From an uncultured Acidobacteriia bacterium (GTDB lineage: Bacteria; Acidobacteriota; Terriglobia; Bryobacterales; Bryobacteraceae), in assembly GCA_903828455.1 (NCBI GenBank), contig CAIKMJ010000022.1, forward strand, positions 124,001 through 188,000: a stretch of 64,000 nucleotides of DNA, given 5' to 3'. Positions within the stretch are counted from its first letter, which is position 1. The number at the start of each line of letters is the position of its first letter. The notes beneath the pieces are model-generated. The model did no database searches. It was given only the letters and a program-made list of their open reading frames with translations, and had not been told where the DNA came from. Shown here piece after piece: positions 42,919-50,862 of this stretch. The position numbers were made by a program, and so were the translations under genes.

Positions 42919-44441
42919 AGCTTCTGTTGTTCAGAATAGCGGGTTTCGAGCGCGTCCATCGCGGCCGTTTCCATGGCGGCGCGCGGCGCCGTCTCGCCCG
43001 TCCAGATTTCGAACTGGCGCATCGCCTGTTCAATGAACATCTTCACGCCCGGCACCACTTGCTTGCCCTGCGCGCGGGCGCGCCTGATCAACTGGGTTTC
43101 GAGCGGATTGTAGACCATGTCGAACACAATCTCGCCCGGGATCGGCCCGTCAAAAATACAGTCGTTCACGTTCGGCCACATGCCCACCGGCGTGGCGTTG
43201 ATCACCGCGTCGAAGTGCCGCGCGAGGGCCTGCTCATGAGTCAGGGCCTCGCCGCCAACCAGACGCGCCAGCGCGCGAACCCGGTCTGCATTGCGTCCCG
43301 TGACCGCGATTTTCGTTCCCGCGTCCGCCAGCGCGCATGCCGCGCCGCGCGCCGCTCCGCCATTGCCCACAATCAGCGCCGATGCCGTGGAGAGCTTCAC
43401 CAGCTTGCCCAGCGGCCCGGACACCGCGGCGGCGTCCGTATTTGTCCCGCGCCATTTGCCGGCCTTGCGCCACACGGTGTTGACCGCCCCGATGCGTTTC
43501 GCCAGCGGATCCACGTGATCCAGATACCGCATGATCCGCCGCTTATGCGGAATCGTCACGCTGAAGCCGGACAGCGGCAGACCTTCGGCAAACTGGAAGA
43601 AATCGCGCAACTGATTTGCCGACACCAGCAGCGGCACATACACGGCGTCGATACGTCGCGACTGGAACGCCCGGTTATGAACGTAAGGCGATACCGAATG
43701 CCGCACCGGGTCAGCCACCACGCCGAAGATCTTTGCGGCTTTGGTGAACTTGTCCATCCGGTAAAGGGAACGGAGCTGCCGCGCGTTGATCTGTCCGGCC
43801 GCGGTCCCCAGCGCATGCGCCGGTGCGGCGTATGTGTAGACGGCGCCGAGCGCCGGAGAAAGAACGCGGGACGGGAAGCCGAGCTCGCCCATGGCCAGCG
43901 TTACCAGCGGAATCTTCGGACTCTGCCGGCTCGCCGCCAGGATGCGGCCCACATCGGTCGGCTTGCGGGCGGTGCTGACAATCTTATAGACGTCCGCCGG
44001 CACCTTCCGCATCCGCTTCATCACCGGGTCGAGCGGCGGCGTGGTTTCGAAATGATGCCAGCTCACCACCAGCTGCGCTTTGGTGCGAAGCGCGGCGCAA
44101 CGCTCCGGCACGAGCTCCGCGGTTTCGATTTCGATATCGATGGCCCGTGCCCCGGCCGTGATGGCCAGGTCGTAAATCTTCAGCTGATCGTCAATGCTGC
44201 CGTTGAATTTTCCGTGGTTCTGATGCCGCCGGCAGGTAGCGAGGATGGTGCAGTTGGGATATTCGTCGAGAAATTGCTCAATCGCCCGGACACCGGCCAC
44301 CGGGTCCGGCAGGTAGTCCAGCCGGAACTCCAGGAAGTTTTCGCCGGAGTCCGCTTCGCGCCGTGCCTGCTCGAGCAACCGCGGGACGTCGGGCAGACCC
44401 AGTGCAATACAGATTTTGGGAAGAGCGCGCCTCTGACTCAT
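42915..44441 (-). CDS. aroDE: Fused 3-dehydroquinate dehydratase / shikimate dehydrogenase
   Basis: A 508-residue fusion of two consecutive shikimate-pathway enzymes. Residues 1-225 are a type I dehydroquinate dehydratase: LEFRLDYL, VVSWHHF with the catalytic His (about 129), and DVYKIV with the Schiff-base Lys 153. Residues 235-508 are AroE: GVVADPVRHSVSPYVHNRAF, SVTIPHK with catalytic Lys 300, GAVNT, and the NADP loop VGNGGAARGAA. Both active sites look intact. The fusion is typical of plants and some bacteria, including acidobacteria and planctomycetes. The stop overlaps the Tat mini-protein start. Confidence 0.94.
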   Translation of the reverse strand: MSQRRALPKICIALGLPDVPRLLEQARREADSGENFLEFRLDYLPDPVAGVRAIEQFLDEYPNCTILATCRRHQNHGKFNGSIDDQLKIYDLAITAGARAIDIEIETAELVPERCAALRTKAQLVVSWHHFETTPPLDPVMKRMRKVPADVYKIVSTARKPTDVGRILAASRQSPKIPLVTLAMGELGFPSRVLSPALGAVYTYAAPAHALGTAAGQINARQLRSLYRMDKFTKAAKIFGVVADPVRHSVSPYVHNRAFQSRRIDAVYVPLLVSANQLRDFFQFAEGLPLSGFSVTIPHKRRIMRYLDHVDPLAKRIGAVNTVWRKAGKWRGTNTDAAAVSGPLGKLVKLSTASALIVGNGGAARGAACALADAGTKIAVTGRNADRVRALARLVGGEALTHEQALARHFDAVINATPVGMWPNVNDCIFDGPIPGEIVFDMVYNPLETQLIRRARAQGKQVVPGVKMFIEQAMRQFEIWTGETAPRAAMETAAMDALETRYSEQQKL

Positions 44442-44513
44442 CGTTCCTTTACTAAGCCGTTTTATTCAGCTTTGGCTCACCAGAATATCAGGCGGGTTTT
44501 CGTGGCAACCGCC

Positions 44514-45761
44514 TCAGCGCGTGATTATATCCAGCGTTCGGGCAATGTCAAAATCCAGCTTCCCGTGGGCTCCCCGCAAAGCGGCCTCAACGAACGCCGC
44601 ATCCGGCCCGCCCGCGAAAAGAAAACCGAGGTAACTGCCGCCCTCGGGAGGCGGCTCCAGACGCTGTCCGGCGACGGCGGCGATAATCGCATCTTCGATT
44701 CCCGCGGTCTCGCGCGCCGCTTCGAGGCCCGCGACGCCGCGGTAAATCCCCGGTTGCGGAATCGGAATCATCATCACGCCCGAAGCCGCCCGGGCCGGCA
44801 TCAGCGGATCCGGCATTCGGCTCACTGCGTGCCTTACCAGCAGGTCTTCCAGCGTGATTTCCGCAGCGCCGTCTTCGGAGAGAAACCGCAAAACCCGCGC
44901 GCAAAGCCCGCCGATCGGCCGTGCCGCCACTTCCAGCATCCACACGCCCTGCTCGTTGACGCGCGCTTCGGCGTGAACCGGTCCGTGCCACAGCCCCAGT
45001 GCGCGCGCCGCCTGCCGGACGGCTTCGACAATTGCCGCCTGCACGCCCGCCGGTTCGCGGGAGGGCGTGACATAGATCGTCTCTTCGAAAAACGGGCCTT
45101 CGAGCGGATCGGGCTTGTCGAAGATGGCCAGCACTCGCAGTTCGCCGCGAGTCATCAGCCCTTCGATGGCGAACTCACGGCCCGGAATGTACTGCTCCAC
45201 CTGGATCTCGTCTCCGCCGGAGCCGGGCGACTCCAGAATCTTCCGGATGCGTGCGAATGCGGCGGTGAACTCGCCCTGATTGTCAGCGCGGATCACGCCC
45301 CGGCTGGCCGACATCGCCGTCGGCTTCAGCACACACGGAAAAGCGGTGTGATGCGCAGCTGCTTCGCCGTCGAGGCGGTAGCGAACGGTGCGCGGCACCA
45401 GCATCCCGGCGGCGGAGAACGCTTCGCGGGCGCGTCCCTTGTTGCGGCACTGTTCCGTCGCGCTCGCCGGATGAAACGGCACGCCGAGGCGAGCGGCCAC
45501 CAGCGCGGCAGTCGTGGTGGGCGCGTCCGCCAGCGCGATGACGCCGTCGAGGTGGATGACGCCCAGTTCCTGCAGCACGAGTTCAGCGGCTTCCTGCGGC
45601 TCTTCGAAACGCACCGCGATGGCGCGATCGAGCCACGGGTCTTCGAGGACGTGACAGCGATCCGTTACAAGCACAACGTCAATACCGGCGCGGCGCGCGG
45701 CTTCCGCGATCGATTTCGTCTGGTAGCCGACCTTCGCTGCGGCGATGAGGATGCGCGGCAT
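44514..45761 (-). CDS. ATP-grasp domain carboxylate-amine ligase
   Basis: A 415-residue ATP-grasp ligase of unknown substrate. An N-terminal Rossmann-like part (PRILIAAAKVGYQTKSIAEAARRAG) precedes the ATP-grasp core: CRNKGRAREAFSAAG, FPCVLKPTAMSASRGV with the ATP lysine, EIQVEQYIPGREFAIEG, and the metal-binding VWMLEVAARPIGG. The C-terminal extension is like those in the BL00235/CarB-like amino-acid ligase group (LAL domain), so dipeptide or amino-acid conjugation is plausible. ATG 45759-45761 is preferred over the start at 45827, which adds a non-conserved, charged 22-residue leader. It is divergent from lexA across about 75 bp. Confidence 0.82.
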   Translation of the reverse strand: MPRILIAAAKVGYQTKSIAEAARRAGIDVVLVTDRCHVLEDPWLDRAIAVRFEEPQEAAELVLQELGVIHLDGVIALADAPTTTAALVAARLGVPFHPASATEQCRNKGRAREAFSAAGMLVPRTVRYRLDGEAAAHHTAFPCVLKPTAMSASRGVIRADNQGEFTAAFARIRKILESPGSGGDEIQVEQYIPGREFAIEGLMTRGELRVLAIFDKPDPLEGPFFEETIYVTPSREPAGVQAAIVEAVRQAARALGLWHGPVHAEARVNEQGVWMLEVAARPIGGLCARVLRFLSEDGAAEITLEDLLVRHAVSRMPDPLMPARAASGVMMIPIPQPGIYRGVAGLEAARETAGIEDAIIAAVAGQRLEPPPEGGSYLGFLFAGGPDAAFVEAALRGAHGKLDFDIARTLDIITR

Positions 45762-45835
45762 CTGTTCGCATTGTCCCGCGTTATGTTCGGCCTGCCTATT
45801 GTATTTCTCCTTTTCTTCGCCTATCATTATTTGAA

Positions 45836-46456
45836 ATGGCCATCACCCGCAGGCAAAAGGAAGTCCTCGACTTCATCGCGTCTTATCAGGTTGAAAACGG
45901 GTACAGCCCCAGTTACGAAGAGATCGCGCGCGGCCTCGAGCTTGCTTCCATCGCGACGGTGCACAAGCACATTTCGGCGCTGGAGAAGAAGAACTACCTG
46001 AATCGGGGCGCCAACCAGAGCCGCTCCATCGACGTGGCTCCGCGCTACCTGCAGGAACAGCGGAGGAACCGGCTGCATGCATCGCTCGAAGTGCCGGTGC
46101 TCGGCACCATTGCGGCGGGCCGGCCCGTGGAGACCTACGACGAGCGTTCCAGTCTGAACTTCGCCGATTTCGCCGGGCACAAGGCTACGTACGCGCTGCG
46201 TGTGCGGGGTAACTCGATGATCGACGATCACATCTGCGAAGGCGACATGATTCTGGTGGAAGACACGCCGGATGCGCGCGATGGCGACATCGTGGTGGCG
46301 CTGGTCGGCGGGACCGATACGACGCTCAAGCGGTTGTACCGGGAAGGCAGCACGGTGCGTCTGCAGCCGGCGAATTCCACGATGGCGCCCATCCGCGTGC
46401 CTGCTCATGAAGTGCAGATTCAGGGCCGCCTGCTGGCGGTGCTGCGGAAGTATTGA
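45836..46456 (+). CDS. lexA: LexA repressor
   Basis: A 206-residue SOS repressor. The N-terminal winged helix (ITRRQKEVLDFIASY ... YSPSYEEIARGLELAS) binds operators. The self-cleavage bond is A94-G95 in GTIAAGRP, the catalytic Ser is S127 in RGNSMID and Lys is K165 in DTTLKRLY. The length is typical. ATG 45836 follows an AT-rich stretch (TATCATTATTTGAA) with no obvious ribosome binding site. I could not find a Bacillus-type or alphaproteobacterial-type LexA box upstream, so autoregulation would use a different operator. Confidence 0.95.
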   Translation: MAITRRQKEVLDFIASYQVENGYSPSYEEIARGLELASIATVHKHISALEKKNYLNRGANQSRSIDVAPRYLQEQRRNRLHASLEVPVLGTIAAGRPVETYDERSSLNFADFAGHKATYALRVRGNSMIDDHICEGDMILVEDTPDARDGDIVVALVGGTDTTLKRLYREGSTVRLQPANSTMAPIRVPAHEVQIQGRLLAVLRKY

Positions 46457-46493
46457 CCCGGAATCCCGCCCACCGGGAGGCGTCCGGCAACAG

Positions 46494-46499
46494 TACAAT
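46494..46499 (+). promoter_or_regulatory. TACAAT box ahead of the first TMTC-like gene
   Basis: TACAAT within CAGTACAATG lies 8 bp before the GTG start. The same ten bases occur at the same distance before the second paralogue. At this distance transcription would begin at or next to the start codon, suggesting a leaderless mRNA. No convincing -35 element is visible. Confidence 0.4.
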
Positions 46500-46507
46500 G
46501 CACGTTG

Positions 46508-48400
46508 GTGCCTTTGGATCCGAGTGAGCAAACTACGCGCAGACGGCTTCCCGGCGCCGGCGTCGCGGCTGCGATCGCGATCGTGGCGGCCACTGTCGCG
46601 GCTTATTTCTCCACCTTCGGGTTTGGCTTTGTCGACCGCGACGACAGTTCGTACGTTTACCGCAACTACCACCTGACCGCCCGGGTGACGCTGCACACAC
46701 TGCGCTGGGTGGTGCTGTCGTTCAGTCCGGACAACTGGTTTCCGCTCACGCGGCTGTCTTATCTTGGGGACTACAAACTGGTCGGGCTGCGCGCCGGCTA
46801 CTATCACGCGGAGAACGTCCTCATTCACTGCGCGGCCGCGGTGGTTCTGCTGGTGTTTCTGCGACGGGCGACCGGGCGGCTCTGGCCGAGCGCCTTCGTG
46901 GCGGCGGTTTTCGCGCTGCATCCGCTGCATGTGGAATCGGTGGCGTGGGTCGCCGAGCGTAAGGATGTGCTGTCCGCGCTGTTCTGGTTCGCTTCCCTTT
47001 GGGCCTGGGTTCGCTACACCGAGCAGCCGGGGCTGCGTCGATACAGCGAGGCGCTTGCGCTGTTCAGCCTCGGGCTGATGTCGAAGCCGATGATCGTCAC
47101 GCTGCCATGCACGCTCGTGCTGTTGGATGTGTGGCCGCTGCGACGCGGACCGCTGCGGCGGCGCATCGCGGAGAAGATCCCTTTCTTCGCGCTTTCGTGC
47201 GGCGTAATGGCGCTCACGATTGCCGCACAGCGCGGCGCGATCAAGCCGATGGACACGTTTCCTCTGCCGCTGCGGCTGGCCAATGCGCTGGTTACTACAG
47301 CGATCTATATCGGAGACACTCTGTGGCCGGCACGGCTCTGGGCCATTCACGCCTATCCGCGCAGCGTGCCGGCGTGGCAGGTGATCGGTGCGGCGGCGGG
47401 AATACTGACCGTTTCGGCGGCGGCGCTGCTCCAGCGGCGCAACAGGCCCTGGCTGGCGACGGGATGGTTCTGGTTTCTGATCACGCTGATTCCGGTGATC
47501 GGGCTGGTGCAGACGGGGCCGCAGTCGCGGGCGGATCGCTATATGTACGTGCCGATGACGGGGCTCGCCATTCTGCTGGCGTGGGGTGCGGCTGAGTCGG
47601 TGGGGCGATGGCCGGGGCTGCGCCGCGCGGCGGCGGCGCTCGGAATCGCGGCGTGTCTCGCCATGGCAGTGCGGACCTGGCAACAAACGCAGTACTGGAA
47701 AGATACGGACGCGCTGCTGAGCCACTCGCTGGACATGGACGGCAGTGATTACGAGGCGCTCAATCATCTCGCTTCGAACATGGTTGCTTCCAACCCGGCC
47801 GGGCAGCCGAACGTGATGACCGAAGTCATTGAGTACGACCGGAAGGCGGTCCGGCTTCGTCCGGACGTGGCGACGGTACACAACAACCTCGGCTTCATGC
47901 TTTGCCACGCGGGCCAATATGAAGAAGGCATGGCGGAGCTGCGCGAGGCGCTGCGGATCGAGCCCACCCTGGCCGATGCGCACGACAATCTGGCGGATGC
48001 GCTGCTCAGGACCGGCCACCCGGACGAAGCCGTGGCGGAGGCCGAGGCTGCGCTGCGGCTCAATCCGCTCAACGCCGGCCTGCATAACAATCTCGGCAGC
48101 TGGCTGTGGCACATGCCAGGCCGCGCCGACGATGCGATCCGGCACATGGAGGAGGCGATCCGGATCGATCCGGATTTTCCGGCAGCGCAGCACAATCTCG
48201 CCGTGGTTCTTCTGAATACGCCGGGCCGGCTGGCCGACGCTGTGGCGCATTTCGCGGAAGGAGTGCGCATCGAGCCGGACTCGCCCGCCACCCACATCGA
48301 CCTTGCCAATGCGCTCGACCGCATGCCGGGCATGCAACAGGAAGCCGGCCGGCAGCGCGATGAGGCGCTGCAACTGCAGCTGAACGCCGCCCCACAATAG
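46508..48400 (+). CDS. TMTC-like membrane glycosyltransferase with C-terminal TPR repeats (paralogue 1)
   Basis: A 630-residue protein. About ten hydrophobic helices carry GFVDRDDSSYVYRN (acidic motif near 43-46), NWFPLTRLSYLGDYKLVGL, FALHPLHVESVAWVAERKDVLSALFW (137-161) and GLMSKPMIVTLP, all shared with the TMTC family of O-mannosyltransferases (GT-C fold). The last 180 residues are TPR repeats (AVRLRPDVATVHNNLGFMLCHAG onward). A GT-C transferase using a lipid-linked sugar with periplasmic TPRs is the likely role; the acceptor is unknown. GTG 46508 is chosen because its N-terminus (VPLDPSE) matches that of paralogue 2. It is followed 37 bp later by the paralogue. Confidence 0.82.
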   Translation: MPLDPSEQTTRRRLPGAGVAAAIAIVAATVAAYFSTFGFGFVDRDDSSYVYRNYHLTARVTLHTLRWVVLSFSPDNWFPLTRLSYLGDYKLVGLRAGYYHAENVLIHCAAAVVLLVFLRRATGRLWPSAFVAAVFALHPLHVESVAWVAERKDVLSALFWFASLWAWVRYTEQPGLRRYSEALALFSLGLMSKPMIVTLPCTLVLLDVWPLRRGPLRRRIAEKIPFFALSCGVMALTIAAQRGAIKPMDTFPLPLRLANALVTTAIYIGDTLWPARLWAIHAYPRSVPAWQVIGAAAGILTVSAAALLQRRNRPWLATGWFWFLITLIPVIGLVQTGPQSRADRYMYVPMTGLAILLAWGAAESVGRWPGLRRAAAALGIAACLAMAVRTWQQTQYWKDTDALLSHSLDMDGSDYEALNHLASNMVASNPAGQPNVMTEVIEYDRKAVRLRPDVATVHNNLGFMLCHAGQYEEGMAELREALRIEPTLADAHDNLADALLRTGHPDEAVAEAEAALRLNPLNAGLHNNLGSWLWHMPGRADDAIRHMEEAIRIDPDFPAAQHNLAVVLLNTPGRLADAVAHFAEGVRIEPDSPATHIDLANALDRMPGMQQEAGRQRDEALQLQLNAAPQ

Positions 48401-48423
48401 AGGCCGGTTGCCGCGCCGGACAG

Positions 48424-48429
48424 TACAAT
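48424..48429 (+). promoter_or_regulatory. TACAAT box ahead of the second TMTC-like gene
   Basis: TACAAT within CAGTACAATG, again 8 bp before the GTG start, repeats the arrangement upstream of paralogue 1. This indicates that the duplication included the promoter and that each copy can be transcribed separately. Confidence 0.4.
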
Positions 48430-48437
48430 GTTCGTCA

Positions 48438-50357
48438 GTGCCAGTCGACTCATGTGAGCCGCCGCCGCGGGGCCGGATCAGCCGGACAGATTTGCTGGTG
48501 GCCGCCGTGATGCTGCCGGCGATTGCGCTCGCGTACGCGGCCGTATTCGGGTTCGGATTCATCGGGCTCGATGACGGCATCTACATCTACCGCAACCTCA
48601 ACCTCCGGGCGGCGCTTTCCACGCAAACTCTCGGGTGGCTGCTCCTTTCTTTCCAGCCCGACAACTGGTTTCCGGTGACGCGGCTCTCGCTGCTGGCCGA
48701 TTACAAATTGTTCGGTCTGCGGGCCGAGTTTTATCACGCGGAAAACGTGATGCTGCACGCGGCGGCGGCGCTGCTGCTCTATGCGTTCCTGCGGCGGGCG
48801 ACGAGCACGGTCTGGCCGGCCGCGTTCGCCGCGTTCGTCTTTGCGCTGCATCCGCTGCATGTGGAATCGGTGGCATGGATCTCCGAACGCAAGGACGTGT
48901 TGTGCGCCCTCTTCTGGTTCGCTACGCTGCTGGCGTGGGTGCGTTACACGGAGCGGCCCGGGGTGCGGCGATATCTGGCCGCGCTGGCGCTGTTCGGGCT
49001 CGGGCTGATGGCGAAGCCCATGATCGTTTCGCTGCCGTTTCTGCTGGTACTGCTGGACGTGTGGCCGCTGCGGCGCGCGTGGCGGCAGAAGCTGGCGGAA
49101 AAGGTGCCATTCCTTGGGCTTTCGCTCGCCGTGATGGCGATCACCGTAGTGGCGCAGCGGAGCGGCGGGGCGATTGTGTCGCTGCAGACGGCCCCGCTGC
49201 TGCTGCGCGCCGAAAACGCCCTGATCACCGTGACCATCTACATTGGCGACGCACTCTGGCCGGCGCGGCTGTGGGCGGACTACGCGTACCCGCAGAGCGT
49301 CGCGGCGTGGAAGGTGCTCGCCGCGGTGGCCGCGATTTCGGCGGTGTCGGCCGCCGTTCTTCTGCAGCGCAACCGGCGGCCCTATCTGGTGGCCGGATGG
49401 TTCTGGTTTCTGATCACGCTGATTCCGGTGATCGGGCTGGTGCAGGTGGGCCAGCAGGGCCGGGCCGACCGCTATATGTACGTCCCGCTGACCGGCCTCA
49501 CCGTGATGCTGGCGTGGGGCGCGGCGGAGGCGGTGGAGCGCTGGCCCTCCCTGCGGCGGGTCATTGCCGCGGCGGGCATCGCGGCGTGTGCGGCGATGGC
49601 GGTGAAGACCGCGCGGCAGGTGCAGTACTGGAAAGATACGGACACGCTGCTGAGCCACTCCATCGCGATGGACAGCGGCGACGATCTGGCGCTGAACTCA
49701 TACGGATACACGGCGGTACACAACACGGAGCGGGTGGCCGAGGCGACCGAGTATTACCGCCGGGCGCTGGCGATCCGGCCGGACAGCGCTGTTTATCACA
49801 GCAACCTTGGATACGCGATGTACAGGGCGGGCCGGCTGGAGGCGGCGACGGCGGAGTTCCGCGAGGCGGCGCGGCTCGATCCGGCCATGACGGACGCGTG
49901 GAGCAACGTGGCGGAGACTCTGAACGAGGAGGGCCGGCAGCAGGAGGCGCTCCGGGCGTACGAAGCGGGGTTGCTGGCGAATCCGCGGTCGGCAGCGCTG
50001 CACAACATGCTGGGCGCGATGTTGTGGAAGATTCCGGGGCGGCAGGAGGAGGGACTCCGGCACTTCGAACAGGCGGTGGCCCTGCGGCCGGACTTTGCCG
50101 GGGCGCGAACCAACCTGGGGACGGTATTGCTGGACAGGCCCGGGCGGCTGGACGATGCGGTGGCGCAGTTCGAGGCGTGGGTGCGGATCGAGCCGGGGTC
50201 GGCTGCGGCACACCGTGGGCTGGCGGGCGCGCTCGACCGGGTGCCGGGGATGGAGCCGGAGGCGGGCGACCAGCGCGAGGAGGCGGAGCGTTTGCAGGCG
50301 GAGGCCGGGCGTGTGTGCTCGGAGATTCGGGTGCCTGTCCCGGACGGGTGCAACTGA
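48438..50357 (+). CDS. TMTC-like membrane glycosyltransferase with C-terminal TPR repeats (paralogue 2)
   Basis: A 639-residue paralogue of the preceding gene with the same layout: FGFGFIGLDDGIYIYRNL, NWFPVTRLSLLADYKLFGL, FALHPLHVESVAWISERKDVL and GLMAKPMIVSLP in the GT-C part, then TPRs (ALAIRPDSAVYHSNLGYAMYRAG onward). Blocks of identity reach the DNA level (for example around GGATGGTTCTGGTTTCTGAT in both), so the duplication is fairly old but conserved in the core. The acidic motif is DD here versus DRDD in copy 1. The TPR segment has diverged most. GTG 48438 starts VPVDSCE, parallel to copy 1. Confidence 0.82.
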   Translation: MPVDSCEPPPRGRISRTDLLVAAVMLPAIALAYAAVFGFGFIGLDDGIYIYRNLNLRAALSTQTLGWLLLSFQPDNWFPVTRLSLLADYKLFGLRAEFYHAENVMLHAAAALLLYAFLRRATSTVWPAAFAAFVFALHPLHVESVAWISERKDVLCALFWFATLLAWVRYTERPGVRRYLAALALFGLGLMAKPMIVSLPFLLVLLDVWPLRRAWRQKLAEKVPFLGLSLAVMAITVVAQRSGGAIVSLQTAPLLLRAENALITVTIYIGDALWPARLWADYAYPQSVAAWKVLAAVAAISAVSAAVLLQRNRRPYLVAGWFWFLITLIPVIGLVQVGQQGRADRYMYVPLTGLTVMLAWGAAEAVERWPSLRRVIAAAGIAACAAMAVKTARQVQYWKDTDTLLSHSIAMDSGDDLALNSYGYTAVHNTERVAEATEYYRRALAIRPDSAVYHSNLGYAMYRAGRLEAATAEFREAARLDPAMTDAWSNVAETLNEEGRQQEALRAYEAGLLANPRSAALHNMLGAMLWKIPGRQEEGLRHFEQAVALRPDFAGARTNLGTVLLDRPGRLDDAVAQFEAWVRIEPGSAAAHRGLAGALDRVPGMEPEAGDQREEAERLQAEAGRVCSEIRVPVPDGCN

Positions 50358-50633
50358 CGCGGGCCGGGACACCTGTGGCGGGCGAGTGCGGGGTCGGGGT
50401 CAGGCGGACACATTTTCGGGCGTTTCGACAGCTGTTTCCGGGGGGTGGATCCGAGCCCGAATCCGGCATTGAAGAAACGAAGCCGATTGCGGCATAAGTG
50501 GCTCGTTTTGCAACTACCTGGAGGGTGGATCCCGGTGCCTGTCCGGCTGGCCTTGCTGACTTGCCCGCAGCCGGGCCAATGAACCGACGGCCGGGTAAGT
50601 CCGGCAATCGAGTATCCGACGATAAGATTTATT
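50358..50633. other. Non-coding spacer between the TMTC-like pair and the ilv leader
   Basis: About 275 bp with no convincing gene on either strand. Short direct repeats occur: GGGTGGATCC at 50443-50452 and 50523-50532, and GTGCCTGTCC at 50331-50340 (inside the end of the previous gene) and 50535-50544. The pattern looks like degraded duplicated sequence from the end of the TMTC-like gene. Frames open here are extensions of shadow frames from that gene. Confidence 0.5.
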
Positions 50634-50677
50634 TATAATTCCATCGACTTGCATTTCCAAAACTTTGCGGCTACACT
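50634..50677 (+). promoter_or_regulatory. Candidate promoters of the ilv operon
   Basis: Two options are visible. A perfect TATAAT at 50634-50639 lacks a good -35 but would give a leader RNA of about 190 nt, usual for attenuators. Alternatively TTGCAT (50649-50654) and TACACT (50672-50677) with a 17-nt spacer would start transcription about 7 nt before the leader peptide ATG. The sequence here is markedly AT-rich compared with the flanks. Confidence 0.5.
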
Positions 50678-50690
50678 GATAATTCCGGCA

Positions 50691-50771
50691 ATGCTCGTCA
50701 GCTTCACAGGCCGAATTACTGCGACAGTCTCTGTAGTAGAGATTCGCGTCGTAGTATCCGTCCCCGTCTGA
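50691..50771 (+). CDS. Valine-rich leader peptide of the ilvBNC operon
   Basis: A 26-codon ORF, ATG 50691 to TGA 50769-50771, encoding nine Val, two Ile and one Leu, with runs VV (15-16) and VVV (20-22). Four of the Val codons are GTA and the rest GTC, whereas the structural genes strongly prefer GTG. It has no obvious Shine-Dalgarno. It lies directly ahead of an antiterminator/terminator pair and of ilvB. This is the arrangement of ilv leader peptides, where ribosome stalling on scarce Val-tRNA controls transcription. Confidence 0.8.
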   Translation: MLVSFTGRITATVSVVEIRVVVSVPV

Positions 50772-50811
50772 GGCATCGGGCAGTCCAAAAGAACCGAGGC
50801 CATCAGCGGGG
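50762..50811 (+). promoter_or_regulatory. Predicted antiterminator helix of the ilv attenuator
   Basis: Bases 50762-50779 can pair with 50794-50811: CCCCG with CGGGG, CUGA with UCAG, GGC with GCC and UCGG with CCGA. That is about 16 pairs with one bulge on each side and one mismatch, closing a 14-nt loop. The helix captures the whole 5' arm of the terminator (50798-50806), so the two structures exclude each other. Its 5' strand covers the last leader codons and stop: a ribosome finishing the peptide would block it, one stalled at Val15-16 would not. A further hairpin at 50726-50744 spans Val15-16. Derived by eye. Confidence 0.65.
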
Positions 50812-50837
50812 TGTACAGCCCAACTGATGGCCTTTTT
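50798..50837 (+). terminator. Attenuator terminator upstream of ilvB
   Basis: A perfect 9-bp stem, GGCCATCAG (50798-50806) with CTGATGGCC (50824-50832), is followed immediately by TTTTTG. It lies 26 nt after the leader peptide stop and 30 nt before the ilvB start codon, so as an unconditional terminator it would silence the operon. This fits conditional attenuation. Confidence 0.9.
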
Positions 50838-50862
50838 GTATTTTCAGGAGTCATAAAAAAGT

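Noticed and set aside
44490-44514. Hairpin AGGCGG/CCGCCT as a terminator of the ATP-grasp gene
   Set aside because: The stem overlaps the stop codon and is not followed by a T run on the relevant strand.
45762-45835. LexA box upstream of lexA
   Set aside because: Neither a GAAC-N4-GTTC nor a GTTC-N7-GTTC pattern could be found, so no operator is claimed.
45827-48580. 917-codon minus-strand frame opposite lexA and the first TMTC-like gene
   Set aside because: Composition is that of an antisense shadow, with no motifs. LexA and the TMTC-like protein are certain on the other strand.
48635-50497. 620-codon Gly/Arg/Ala-rich plus-strand frame inside the second TMTC-like gene
   Set aside because: Alternative-frame shadow; low-complexity composition and no membrane helices, whereas the accepted frame matches its paralogue.
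50358-50633. Possible tRNA or mobile element remnant in the spacer before the ilv operon
   Set aside because: No cloverleaf, no terminal inverted repeats and no transposase fragment could be recognised; only two short direct repeats.
50633-50854. 73-codon minus-strand frame across the ilv leader
   Set aside because: It lies exactly over the leader peptide and terminator hairpin, which explain the sequence better. No ribosome binding site or homology is apparent.
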